Part shown: positions 26,131 through 34,749 of the stretch, one piece after another
How the letters are laid out: every line of letters starts with the position of its first letter
Numbering within the stretch: the first letter of the stretch is position 1
DNA from: Berkiella sp963829835
GTDB lineage: Bacteria; Pseudomonadota; Gammaproteobacteria; Berkiellales; Berkiellaceae
Length of the DNA: 64,000 nt
Reading direction: 5' to 3'
Assembly: GCA_963829835.1 (NCBI GenBank)
Contig: CAWHKC010000004.1
Location: 744,001-808,000, forward strand
The notes under the pieces: model-generated
Seen by the model: the letters and a program-made list of their open reading frames with translations, nothing else
Databases searched by the model: none
Told to the model about the DNA's origin: nothing
Program-made: the position numbers and the translations under genes

Positions 26131-26166
26131 TTAAAAAGCCCTATTTGCTCAAGAGCAAACAGGGCT
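26131..26166 (-). terminator. Terminator of the sulfatase gene
   Basis: A 14-bp stem with one mismatch (26137-26150 with 26153-26166), followed on the minus strand by TTTTTAA. It lies between the sulfatase and the FGE gene, so the two are probably separate or only partly coupled transcripts. Confidence 0.7.
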
Positions 26167-26187
26167 AAATATTATCTCTTTATAAAA

Positions 26188-27852
26188 CTACTGACCGTGA
26201 TGTGCCTCAATAGCTTCCTGAACCTGCGCTTTAACTGCTTCTAAATTAAAGGAAGCAGGCTTTTGCATCGGTGGGAACTCAATAGCCGTTTTTGCAAGTT
26301 CACCTACCTTGTCTTGCACAAACACGAAACGCCAAAACTCACGTGCAATAAAATCATTCATGTAAGCAGGCGATCCTTCTTTAATGTTCATTGCTTGAAA
26401 ACGTTCAAAAGGATCTTGACGCAAATTAGTGATTAATGGCATGTTTACAGCTGTTTTTGGTCCGATCCAACCATCTGGTTGATCGATAAAACGAAATTTG
26501 AAGTCATCGATACGAATTGCCCCTAAACGCGCTTCAGCAAAGTAAAAGATCTCATGACGGTTTGAAGGACCTTGACCAGTGATCAGATTGGTTTGGTTAT
26601 AACCATCAAGATGGACTTTATAGTTTTTACCACCCAGTTGTTTACCAGCTTTCAGTTCTTCTATGATATTGGGATTTCCCGCTGCTGCAACCAAGGTTGG
26701 GAACCAATCAAGGCCTGAAAACATCCCATTTTCAACTTTGCCTGCTGGCACATGTCCTGGCCAACGAATAAGAGCAGGAACTCGGAAGCCACCTTCATAA
26801 ATAGTCCCCTTGGCTTGCTTAAAGGGGGTCATACCACCATCTGGCCAAGTGAATACTTCAGCACCATTATCGGTTGTGAAAACAACAATTGTATTTTCAT
26901 CTAAACCATTGTCCTTGAGGTATGCCATTACCGAGCCAACGATATCATCCAATTGCACCATCCCAGCTTCTTCTTTACCGTAGTTGGTATCAGAATTCAT
27001 CATTGCTGAATATTTATCAGAAAGGAATGTCCAAACGTGCATTCGGGTTGGATTTAACCAAACAAAGAAGGGTTTCCCATCTTTTTTGGCTTTGTCCATA
27101 AAGGCAATGGATTTTGCTAAAATTTCATCATCAACGGTTTCCATGCGTTTAGGATCAAGTGCTCCCTCATCAGTCACTTTTTGCATTCCCACTTTACCCC
27201 AACGTGCTTCATCTGTGGCATCGTCAGTAGTAGTTGCTTCACATTGAACCATATTTCGTGGACCGTATTTTGCACGAAACGCAGGATCTTTTGGATAAGA
27301 GTACCAATAAGGATCTGACATTGCATCTAGATGATAGAGATAACCAAAAAACTGATCAAACCCATGTAAGCAAGGTAAATATTTATTTAAATCGCCAAGG
27401 TGATTCTTACCAAATTGGCCTGTTGCATAACCCATGTCTTTCAAGGCAGTTGCTATTGTTGGTGCCTGAGCAGGCATCCCGACATCAGCACCGGCTTGGC
27501 CCACAGTGGTAAGACCTGTACGGATGGGTAGTTCACCGGTAATAAAGTTAGCACGACCTGCAGTACAACTTGCTTCTGCATAGTAATCAGTGAAACGCAT
27601 GCCTTCAGCAGCAAGCTTATCAAGGTTAGGGGTTTTACCAGACATCATCCCCTGATGGTAGGCTCCAATATTAAACCAACCAATATCATCGCCCATAATC
27701 ACAATTATATTAGGCTGCTTTGATTCTTGTTGACCTGATGACTCTTGTTTGACTACTTTATGTGTCTTAGCTGCAGAGGCTGAAAACGCTATTCCTGATA
27801 GAGCGGCTATGAGTACCGCACTTTTAAGTGAGAGTCCGAAGTTTACACGCAT
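26188..27852 (-). CDS. Secreted arylsulfatase
   Basis: A 554-residue type I sulfatase with a signal peptide (LKSAVLIAALSGIAFSASA). The formylglycine motif is CTAGRANFITG (Cys96 of the chosen start), and the metal site begins with NIIVIMGDDIGWFNIG; later FTTDNGAE and the FRVPALIRWPGHVPAG region match arylsulfatases. It hydrolyses sulfate esters in the periplasm or outside the cell after cysteine conversion by FGE, whose gene is immediately downstream. The ATG at 27852, with AAGGAAAG ahead, is chosen over 27897, which would add 15 residues before the signal peptide. Confidence 0.92.
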   Translation of the reverse strand: MRVNFGLSLKSAVLIAALSGIAFSASAAKTHKVVKQESSGQQESKQPNIIVIMGDDIGWFNIGAYHQGMMSGKTPNLDKLAAEGMRFTDYYAEASCTAGRANFITGELPIRTGLTTVGQAGADVGMPAQAPTIATALKDMGYATGQFGKNHLGDLNKYLPCLHGFDQFFGYLYHLDAMSDPYWYSYPKDPAFRAKYGPRNMVQCEATTTDDATDEARWGKVGMQKVTDEGALDPKRMETVDDEILAKSIAFMDKAKKDGKPFFVWLNPTRMHVWTFLSDKYSAMMNSDTNYGKEEAGMVQLDDIVGSVMAYLKDNGLDENTIVVFTTDNGAEVFTWPDGGMTPFKQAKGTIYEGGFRVPALIRWPGHVPAGKVENGMFSGLDWFPTLVAAAGNPNIIEELKAGKQLGGKNYKVHLDGYNQTNLITGQGPSNRHEIFYFAEARLGAIRIDDFKFRFIDQPDGWIGPKTAVNMPLITNLRQDPFERFQAMNIKEGSPAYMNDFIAREFWRFVFVQDKVGELAKTAIEFPPMQKPASFNLEAVKAQVQEAIEAHHGQ

Positions 27853-28074
27853 AAGTCTTTCCTTCACATGTATAGGGTAATTGCAATAATTAACCACCCT
27901 AAAAAGTTAAAATGAGATCGGTAGAAAGAAACCCATAGATCATCTTTTAACCATTTTGTGAAAAGGTCTGCACGTTTAAACAGCTATAGCATTTAATTAT
28001 ATTTCGCCTACAATTTAAGGTTTTAATTTTAGCGCCGATAAATTTGTTAACGTAGTTTCAGTGAAGATAGAAAA

Positions 28075-28731
28075 ATGAAAAACATTCTGATCCCTCTTTT
28101 ATTATATCCATTCATTTCGACTTGTTTTGCAATGGGTCCAAATGAAATTATGTTAAATGGTACAAAGTTCATTAAGAATAATGAAAAATCTAAAAATAAT
28201 ACGATTTCAGCTGAATATTCACCAGCCAGTGGAAATACATCAGAAAGCATTATCATCACACATGTACTGGATAAAAATGATCCCAGCCAGATAGCTTCTG
28301 GATTAAAAGGGAAAAAGTCCATTGAAGTTGTCGATGTTGATGCCGTAAAAGAAGATCGTTCTGATATGCTTGTTACCTTTGTAAAATTTGATTTACCTAA
28401 TTTAAAGGTTCAGAACAATCTTTGTCGAATAGTTAAAAGTGCCAACAATGGAAGTATTGTTTTTCAATATGTAGATACGAAGAGGCTGAAAAGTTCAACA
28501 GATGGTGCAACTTTTCCAGATTTTACTCAAGTTTCAGAAAACTTGAAACAATTACCTATTGAAAAATATTCAACAACTCTTTCACAAACGCAAACTAGAT
28601 CGTATGAACCTAGCCACAATTATAGCAGCAACATCCCCTGGTATAAGCGTCCTAATGCCAGAGCTGGATTAGAGTATTACCCCAACAATAGAAGTCAACA
28701 AGGGTCTGCTCGCTATACAACATACAGATAA
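28075..28731 (+). CDS. Secreted hypothetical protein
   Basis: A 218-residue protein with a signal peptide (ILIPLLLYPFISTCFA). The mature part starts MGPNEIMLNG, has a beta-rich middle (ESIIITHVLDKNDP, VDVDAVKEDRSDM, SIVFQYVDTKRL) and a disordered Ser/Arg/Tyr-rich tail (SYEPSHNYSSNIPWYKRP). No domain was recognised. It stands alone and is convergent with the VOC fusion gene. Confidence 0.6.
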   Translation: MKNILIPLLLYPFISTCFAMGPNEIMLNGTKFIKNNEKSKNNTISAEYSPASGNTSESIIITHVLDKNDPSQIASGLKGKKSIEVVDVDAVKEDRSDMLVTFVKFDLPNLKVQNNLCRIVKSANNGSIVFQYVDTKRLKSSTDGATFPDFTQVSENLKQLPIEKYSTTLSQTQTRSYEPSHNYSSNIPWYKRPNARAGLEYYPNNRSQQGSARYTTYR

Positions 28732-28736
28732 GATTG

Positions 28737-28757
28737 CTGAGGGGTCAGACCCCTCAG
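28737..28757 (+). terminator. Hairpin after the secreted protein gene
   Basis: An 8-bp GC-rich stem (28737-28744 with 28750-28757) with a 5-nt loop, six bases after the stop. A T-run follows about ten bases later. It may serve both convergent genes. Confidence 0.65.
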
Positions 28758-28760
28758 TCA

Positions 28761-29363
28761 TTACGCTGATTTTTTATTAAACGCTTGAGCAGCGCGCTTT
28801 TTCATCATTGCTTTGCTGACATCTTCAATATGGGTTGATACAAACCATCTATGTCCAAAAGGATCTTCCACTGCACCACTGCGATCGCCATAAAACATAT
28901 CTTGCACAGGACGTTTTATTATTGCACCCAAAGAAACCGCTTTCTCAACGACAGCATCAACATTTTTGATATAGAGGTGAATGCTTACTGAAGGATTACC
29001 GTTATCTTGTGGTCCAAATGTACCTAATTCGGAGCATTCATCGGCAAGCATAATTTTTGAATCACCTACTTTTAATTCTGCATGGCCAATTTTTCCACCG
29101 GGTTGTTCCATACGCATGACTTCTTTTGCACCAAAGACCTGTTTATAAAACTCAATCGCTTTAGCCGCATTTTTTACAATTAAATAAGGGATGACACAGT
29201 TATAACCTTTAGGAATAGCCAAGACTTTCTTTTTAGGTTTTGAGCTTGCTTTTGTAGGGGATTTTTTGACTGATTTTTTAATTGTTTTTTTCTTCAATGT
29301 TGGTGAACTTTTCTTAGTTGAAGAACTTTTTTTCTTTAATTTAGATGCTGATTTTTTTGCCAT
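28761..29363 (-). CDS. VOC (PhnB-like) domain fused to a histone-like lysine tail
   Basis: A 200-residue two-part protein. Residues 1-48 are almost all Lys, Ser, Thr and Pro (KKKSSSTKKSSPTLKKK, KKSVKKSPTKASSKPKKK), like a histone H1 tail. Residues 52-180 are a glyoxalase/bleomycin-resistance fold of the PhnB type: VIPYLIVKNAAKAIEFYKQ, GHAELKVGDSKIMLADE and DRSGAVEDPFGHRWFVSTH. The VOC metal ligands are consistent with a His and Glu set, but activity is unknown. The tail could target the domain to DNA; that is inference. It has a short basic C-terminus (MKKRAAQAFNKKSA). Confidence 0.8.
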   Translation of the reverse strand: MAKKSASKLKKKSSSTKKSSPTLKKKTIKKSVKKSPTKASSKPKKKVLAIPKGYNCVIPYLIVKNAAKAIEFYKQVFGAKEVMRMEQPGGKIGHAELKVGDSKIMLADECSELGTFGPQDNGNPSVSIHLYIKNVDAVVEKAVSLGAIIKRPVQDMFYGDRSGAVEDPFGHRWFVSTHIEDVSKAMMKKRAAQAFNKKSA

Positions 29364-29410
29364 GACTCTTCTTCCTGTAACAAATAATGACTCAGAATGA
29401 ATAATTTCTC

Positions 29411-29590
29411 TTAACGCATGGAGCGCATTTGACCTTCTTTTGCTTTCTCATCGATCTCTTCTTGAGTTAAATCCGAGCCGGAGCGGATTTGAAGACCTTT
29501 GAATAAATTCTCGGATTTCTCAACAGCCCCTGAACATCCTCCCAAACAGATAAAACCTAAACCAAATATAACCGATATCATAACTTTCAT
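29411..29590 (-). CDS. Small lipoprotein
   Basis: A 59-residue ORF. The N-terminus has a hydrophobic stretch (MKVMISVIFGLGFICLGGC) ending in the lipobox LGGC (Cys19), followed by a short charged mature part (VEKSENLFKGLQ, LTQEEIDEKAKEGQM). It resembles small entericidin-like or cell-envelope lipoproteins in size, without clear homology. A GAGGATCC element and an AGG lie upstream of the ATG. Confidence 0.6.
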   Translation of the reverse strand: MKVMISVIFGLGFICLGGCSGAVEKSENLFKGLQIRSGSDLTQEEIDEKAKEGQMRSMR

Positions 29591-29664
29591 AGCCTGAGGA
29601 TCCTCAATTGGATAGAAGCGACATCATAGCTAAAAATGAGAAAATATCATATATCAACAAACAA

Positions 29665-30090
29665 CTATAATGCTTTTTTCATATAGTATCGCTTGTGACC
29701 TTTACAAGGTGATCCCTCTAAAGTGCCAAAAATTTCATAACCCTGTTTTTGGTAAAAAGCTAAGGCTTGGAATTCAAGTGTATCTAAATGAGCCATTTGG
29801 GCCCCTTGCCTTCGTGCCTCATTTTCTGCTGTTAGTAGTAACTTCCTTCCTATTCCATGATCTCTAAATTTATCATCAACCCATAATTGATGAATGGACA
29901 AACTTGAAGCCCAAACAAGACTTGCATTAATACCCCCAATGATGTCAGAAACCTCGTTTAAGGCTATGTAACTTAGTTTATCCCATGGGGGGTTTTGATG
30001 AAAGGGTGCCTTAGTTAAATTAAATTCAATTAATTTTTTCGCAATATGATCTGCCTCTTCTTTGGTGCTTTGTCTAATAAGCTCTTTCAT
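29665..30090 (-). CDS. GNAT family N-acetyltransferase
   Basis: A 141-residue GNAT protein. The acetyl-CoA site is DDKFRDHGIGRKLLLTAENEARRQGA, preceded by the strand SIHQLWVDD and followed by AFYQKQGYEIFGTLEG, as in the family. The ATG at 30090 with AAGGA eight bases ahead is chosen over 30108. The acceptor substrate is unknown. It lies between a small lipoprotein and an F-box gene on the same strand. Confidence 0.85.
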   Translation of the reverse strand: MKELIRQSTKEEADHIAKKLIEFNLTKAPFHQNPPWDKLSYIALNEVSDIIGGINASLVWASSLSIHQLWVDDKFRDHGIGRKLLLTAENEARRQGAQMAHLDTLEFQALAFYQKQGYEIFGTLEGSPCKGHKRYYMKKAL

Positions 30091-30136
30091 GCTGAAGTCC
30101 TTATACAAACATTCGGCTTTAAAATTGGTAACATGA

Positions 30137-31285
30137 TCACACCGCTGCTCGTAATATCTTAGGCTTACACTTTGGTACTCTTTGTTCTGCCATTAACTGA
30201 TTTCTTGTCAGTGGTTTAACAGCAATATATTTTTTCCAATAATCTGGAGAAAGCACTTTTGAAACTTCGGCAGGAGTGATTTCATAATCTTCAAATGTAA
30301 TCAGTTTTCGTTCTGGAATGTGGGGAGCTTGGATTAAAAAATTTTGACGAACATCAAGATAAGCTAAGCGCTCTAATGTCGCTATATCCTCTGGTACTTT
30401 CTTAAGTCGATTCCCTGCTAATAGAAGTGCACCTAAATGACTCAACTCCTCCATCGCAGGTAGCTTGAAAATTCGATTATGGGATAGATCTAATATCCGC
30501 AAAGATTTTAATCTTTGAAGCCATCGTGGAATCCTAGATAAATGATTATTAGCTAAATTCATGGCAACAATTTGATTCTCAAAACATTTGATATCTAATG
30601 CTTCAAACAAATTACTTGGCAAACGCGTTAACATCAAACGTGAAAATTCTAAAACTTTCTTATCTCTTATCATTGCAGATAGCTCTTCAAAGCTAAATTC
30701 TGATCTTACCATCTCCACATTGATGCGATTAAGTACTATATGGCGAACATATAAGCTAATATCACTTTCATTTGTTTTTAGTCGTTCTAGATCTCTAAAC
30801 AGTTTTTGTAATCCCTTTTTGCGAGGCGACACAGGATTCTCTGAGACAAGGTATTCAATAACACTTGATCGATTGGATGCTGGTTCTTGAGAAGACTTTT
30901 GCCCCTCCAATGACAATCTTTTGATTTCACGGTCTAAAGTCATTTCTAAAATATCATTTTTGTTTTTCAATAAATAATCAATCTCTCGTTGTTGTCGTTT
31001 GAATAGGGATCCCCTCTTTTGACTGGCTTCAAAAACCTCTTGCAACGCTTGAGTCATTTGAGGTAGCAATTGATAAATATCAACTACTCGTTTACTTTCT
31101 TTGCATACTTGTCGAAGCGGCAAATAGCATTGGGGTACATAGGAAAAAATATCGTGTATTAATTCGTAAGGAAGCTTTGCAAAATGTCCAAAGTTCTGGC
31201 TGGCAAGTAATACTTTACTTTGCGCATCACTGCGTTCCCTTTTAACTTTTTGTGCTCGCCCTTCCCTGGGTGAACCTTTGATCAT
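30137..31285 (-). CDS. F-box and leucine-rich-repeat protein, likely effector
   Basis: A eukaryotic-like protein of about 382 residues. An F-box lies near residues 37-71 (KLPYELIHDIFSYVP then LPLRQVCKESKRVVD), a basic helical linker follows, and about four to five leucine-rich repeats cover the region near 215-325 (LSRIPRWLQRLKSLRIL, DLSHNRIFKLP, LLLAGNRLKKVPEDI). F-box proteins recruit SKP1-cullin ubiquitin ligases in eukaryotic cells, and Legionella exports such proteins through Dot/Icm. The ATG at 31285 has GGAG six bases ahead. The window holds two more F-box genes. Secretion is inferred. Confidence 0.82.
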   Translation of the reverse strand: MIKGSPREGRAQKVKRERSDAQSKVLLASQNFGHFAKLPYELIHDIFSYVPQCYLPLRQVCKESKRVVDIYQLLPQMTQALQEVFEASQKRGSLFKRQQREIDYLLKNKNDILEMTLDREIKRLSLEGQKSSQEPASNRSSVIEYLVSENPVSPRKKGLQKLFRDLERLKTNESDISLYVRHIVLNRINVEMVRSEFSFEELSAMIRDKKVLEFSRLMLTRLPSNLFEALDIKCFENQIVAMNLANNHLSRIPRWLQRLKSLRILDLSHNRIFKLPAMEELSHLGALLLAGNRLKKVPEDIATLERLAYLDVRQNFLIQAPHIPERKLITFEDYEITPAEVSKVLSPDYWKKYIAVKPLTRNQLMAEQRVPKCKPKILRAAV

Positions 31286-31428
31286 CATTAACTCCATACG
31301 CCATAAATGAAAAGACGGTTATAGCAATATTGATGGTATCGTCTTTTTATTAGAAAATAACCCCCCGAGCAATGACACCACTTACAGTTTGCAGGATAAC
31401 TGAAAACAGTTGCTAAAATATAAAATGA

Positions 31429-31980
31429 CACCATGCTTTCATCGGATATATGAGTACCTTTTTAAATCAGAGTCTATTGGTTAAATTGAACATCGGTTTT
31501 CGCTACGAATTATTATTTTTAGGCATAACGCTTATATTAGTGCCATTTTTCGCACATTATTCAGATAAATCATCGCCACGCAAGATGTTAATACGGGCCT
31601 GTATAACCTATGTTATTTTAGCTATCCCCTGTTATTACCTATTATATTCTTTTCAACAACCCTTGTTTTTACTGCCGCTGGTTATTGCTTATAGTATGGA
31701 ACAATCTTGTGTACCGGCGTTGATGATGGATTACTTTCCAGCTGAGATCCGTTATACCGGTGTTTCAATCACTTACAATATTTGCATGGCACTTATCGGT
31801 GGACTTTCACCTTTATTAGGACAACTCTTTATTGGCACATGGAAATTATATTATGGCATTGCTTATGTTTTAATTATCGGTGCTGTCATTGCACTTGTGC
31901 TTTTAAGAAAAACGACTCCCCAATTCAAGATAAGTCACAATATCCAAAAATTTGCGGGTTATAGTAGGAGTATACTTTGA
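31429..31980 (+). pseudogene. 3' remnant of an MFS transporter gene
   Basis: From about residue 10 of the ATG at 31450, the reading frame matches the C-terminal half of a major-facilitator transporter of the metabolite:H+ symporter type: five or six helices with ILVPFFAHYSDKSSPRKML (the inter-helix DxxGRR-like loop), PALMMDYFPAEIRYTGVSI and CMALIGGLSPLLGQL. The frame continues upstream of the ATG to a stop at 31426-31428 with transporter-like residues (FIGYMST), so the first six helices are missing. No N-terminal half is present upstream. The fragment is unlikely to transport. Confidence 0.68.
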
Positions 31981-32046
31981 TTTTTAAGCATTCTCAGCAA
32001 GATAAGTGTATAATAGTTACTCATTTATTTCGTCACGGGAATCATT

Positions 32047-32361
32047 ATGAACAAACATTATTTACGAATTTCTTTATTAAGTTTTTCTCTCATTATTTCT
32101 GCTTGCTCACAAACACCTACAATAGGTGAACAAATGGTTGCACAAGGTTCGCAAACAAGAGAACTTGGCCAAAAATGGGAAAAAGGTGATTCACTTATTG
32201 CTAAAGGTCATAAAAAAATAAAACATGGCGAAGCGATGATTGAAAAGGGTAAAAAACAAATTCGTGAAGGTCGAAGTATGGTTAAAAAAGGCCAGAAGCT
32301 TGAAAATAAAAGCGAACATGTTTTCCACGAGAAATTTCCAGATATAACTATTGAAGATTGA
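32047..32361 (+). CDS. Small lipoprotein with KG-repeat helix
   Basis: A 104-residue protein with a lipoprotein signal (lipobox ISAC, Cys20). The mature part is one long charged helix built from about five degenerate 11-residue units of the type I-x-KG-x-K-x-I-x-x-G (LIAKGHKKIKHGEAMIEKG, QIREGRSMVKKGQKL), a coiled-coil repeat seen in some cell-envelope lipoproteins. GGGAATC precedes the ATG. The function is unknown; the repeat may act as a rod in the periplasm. Confidence 0.65.
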   Translation: MNKHYLRISLLSFSLIISACSQTPTIGEQMVAQGSQTRELGQKWEKGDSLIAKGHKKIKHGEAMIEKGKKQIREGRSMVKKGQKLENKSEHVFHEKFPDITIED

Positions 32362-32506
32362 AGCTTGACCTACTGTTAATGACGCAAATAAGTTATATTT
32401 CAACAGTTTTCAATAAACACTCGCAAATAGGCTATATTCTTTAACTATCAAAACAACTAGTTTTGAACTGTATCTATATATTCTATGTTAATTGTGGGAG
32501 TGTGTT

Positions 32507-32830
32507 ATGAAAAATTTGATCATTAAAACAGCAGCCATTTGTTTGACCATTTTTAGTGCTAGTTCTTTCGCCTTTGATAAAATCACTATCACCGGTCAGC
32601 CTGTAACGCTCGAAAAACAGGGTGATATATATGTTGTGCCAGACAACTATAAATTAACACAGAATTATCAATATGTACTCGTTGATGGAAAAGAGCGTGC
32701 CTGCTTCTTAGATAAAAGACCAGATTTTGTTAATCTTGATGTTGTCTCTATTAATGTGAAACTTGGTGGAGAAAACGCTACATGGAACTGTTACTCACCT
32801 GATCCTAAATTCTTTATCATTCAACATTAA
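32507..32830 (+). CDS. Secreted hypothetical protein
   Basis: A 107-residue protein with a signal peptide (IIKTAAICLTIFSASSFA). The mature beta-rich domain (KITITGQPVTLEKQG, YQYVLVDGKERACF, WNCYSPDP) has two cysteines that may form a disulfide. The ATG at 32507 with GGGAG ahead is chosen over 32492. No family was recognised. Confidence 0.62.
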   Translation: MKNLIIKTAAICLTIFSASSFAFDKITITGQPVTLEKQGDIYVVPDNYKLTQNYQYVLVDGKERACFLDKRPDFVNLDVVSINVKLGGENATWNCYSPDPKFFIIQH

Positions 32831-32842
32831 TCCATTGTTTTT

Positions 32843-32888
32843 GGACCTGACTTTTTATGAGATGAAAATACTTGTAATAAGTCAGGTC
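32843..32888 (+). terminator. Hairpin after the secreted protein gene
   Basis: An inverted repeat of 9 bp (GACCTGACT near 32844-32852, AGTCAGGTC at 32880-32888) with a loop of about 27 nt, followed by a short T-rich region. A terminator role is possible but the loop is long. Confidence 0.45.
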
Positions 32889-33044
32889 ATAATTTCTTTA
32901 TTGAATTAAGTTTATAAATTAACTTTTAATTTAGTCGTAGAATCTCTAATCCTACCTATATATATATTTTGAAACTAATAGTATTCTTTGTATATCAAAA
33001 ATCATCTATCATTTTTTTTAAACTCTTTCGAAGGGAACATTACT

Positions 33045-33986
33045 GTGCTCTCTAAAAGCGCTACATCTGCTGTTATATCAGTCTCAAAACTTGATAAAGT
33101 GTATTCAAGTGGGTTTCATGCTTTAAATAATATTAACCTTGACATTAAACAAGGTGAAATTTTCGCGTTGCTTGGTCCAAACGGTGCCGGCAAAACAACC
33201 TTGATCAGTATTATTTGTGGCATCGTCAATGCCTCTACTGGAAGAATTTCCGTTAAAGGCCATGATATCGTTTTAGAATATCGTAGCTCACGTTCACTGA
33301 TTGGACTTGTTCCCCAAGAAATTGCTACCGATACTTTCGAAACTGTTTGGGACACCGTCACTCTTAGTAGAGGATTATTTGGCAAACCCAAAAATCCAAA
33401 ATATATTGAAGAACTTTTAAAAAAACTCTATTTGTGGGATAAAAGAAAAAGCAAAATTATGACGCTATCTGGCGGCATGAAACGCAGGCTCATGATTGCA
33501 AAAGCTTTATCGCATGAACCTGAAATTCTTTTTCTAGACGAACCCACTGCCGGGGTTGATGTTGAGCTACGAAAAACGCTGTGGCAAACTGTGCGTCAAC
33601 TTAAGGAATCGGGCGTAACAATCATATTAACGACCCATTATATCGATGAAGCACAAGAGATGGCTGATAGAATAGGTATTATCCATAAAGGTGAACTTAT
33701 TCTGGTTGAAGAAAAGAAACTACTGATGCAGAAATTAGGAAGAAAGGAACTGCGTTTAGACTTAAAAAATACTCTCACAAGTATCCCTTCTGATTTGTCC
33801 GTCTACGATCTTAAATTAACAGATGAAGGTAAAACACTTGTTTTTACTTTTGATACACAAAAGGAAGACAATCGCGTCGTTGAACTCCTTGATAAATTAC
33901 ATGCTAATAAAATAAGCTTTCGTGACTTAAGTACGACAGAAACTTCTCTTGAAGATATCTTTATTCAACTAGTGAGAAAGCAATGA
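33045..33986 (+). CDS. ABC-2 type transporter ATP-binding protein
   Basis: A 313-residue ATPase. Walker A is GPNGAGKTTL, the signature is LSGGMKRRLMIAKAL and Walker B is ILFLDEPTAGVD, followed by the H-loop THYIDEAQEMADR. A C-terminal extension of about 80 residues matches the DrrA/YadG subtype. It starts at a GTG (33045) with GAAGGGA ahead; the in-frame ATG at 32988 adds 19 residues and has no ribosome binding site. It overlaps the permease by four bases, so they form one exporter. The substrate is unknown; related pairs export drugs, lipids or polysaccharides. Confidence 0.92.
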   Translation: MLSKSATSAVISVSKLDKVYSSGFHALNNINLDIKQGEIFALLGPNGAGKTTLISIICGIVNASTGRISVKGHDIVLEYRSSRSLIGLVPQEIATDTFETVWDTVTLSRGLFGKPKNPKYIEELLKKLYLWDKRKSKIMTLSGGMKRRLMIAKALSHEPEILFLDEPTAGVDVELRKTLWQTVRQLKESGVTIILTTHYIDEAQEMADRIGIIHKGELILVEEKKLLMQKLGRKELRLDLKNTLTSIPSDLSVYDLKLTDEGKTLVFTFDTQKEDNRVVELLDKLHANKISFRDLSTTETSLEDIFIQLVRKQ

Positions 33987-34744
33987 ACTACAGAGCAGTG
34001 ATTGCAATTTATAATTTTGAAATGGCAAGAACGTTTAGAACCATTGGACAAAGCATTGCTTCACCTGTTTTATTAACAACTTTATATTTTGTTGTTTTTG
34101 GTTCAGCTATTGGGTCACGGATCCAAGCTATTGATGGTATTAGCTATGGCGCTTATATCGTCCCAGGTCTTATGATGCTCACTGTGTTGTCGGAAAGTGT
34201 TTCTAATGCTGCCTTTGGCATTTATTTTCCCCGATTTACGGGTACTATCTATGAGATATTATCTGCGCCAATCTCTTACTTTGAAATCATTTTAGGGTAT
34301 GTGGGGGCAGCGGCAACCAAATCTATGATGGTCGGCATTATTATTTTATTCACTGCCAGCTTTTTCGTCGATCTTAATATAGTACATCCTTTGTGCATGA
34401 TTGGCTTCTTGGCCGCAACCTCGATTTCATTTAGTCTATTTGGCTTTATCATTGGCATTTGGGCTGATGGTTTTCAAAAATTACAAAACATCCCTTTGTT
34501 GGTGATAACCCCTTTAACTTTTTTGGGCGGTAGCTTTTATTCCATTAAAATGTTACCTCTGTTTTGGCAGAAGGTTTCGTTAATTAATCCTGTCGTTTAT
34601 TTGATAAGCGGATTTCGTTGGAGTTTCTATGGATCATCAGATATTAAGATTGGAATAAGCCTAGCAATGATAAGCATATTTTTACTAATATGTATTCTCA
34701 TCGTATCCTGGATTTTCAAAACAGGCTATCGTCTTAAAGCGTAA
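33983..34744 (+). CDS. ABC-2 type transporter permease
   Basis: A 253-residue membrane protein with six predicted helices and the ABC-2 permease pattern (YGAYIVPGLMMLTVLSES, LSAPISYFEIILGYV, PLTFLGGSFYSIKMLPLFWQ, NPVVYLISGFRWSFYG). It resembles YadH. It is translationally coupled to the upstream ATPase and would dimerise with it as an exporter. The substrate cannot be derived from sequence. Confidence 0.9.
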   Translation: MNYRAVIAIYNFEMARTFRTIGQSIASPVLLTTLYFVVFGSAIGSRIQAIDGISYGAYIVPGLMMLTVLSESVSNAAFGIYFPRFTGTIYEILSAPISYFEIILGYVGAAATKSMMVGIIILFTASFFVDLNIVHPLCMIGFLAATSISFSLFGFIIGIWADGFQKLQNIPLLVITPLTFLGGSFYSIKMLPLFWQKVSLINPVVYLISGFRWSFYGSSDIKIGISLAMISIFLLICILIVSWIFKTGYRLKA

Positions 34745-34749
34745 AATAA

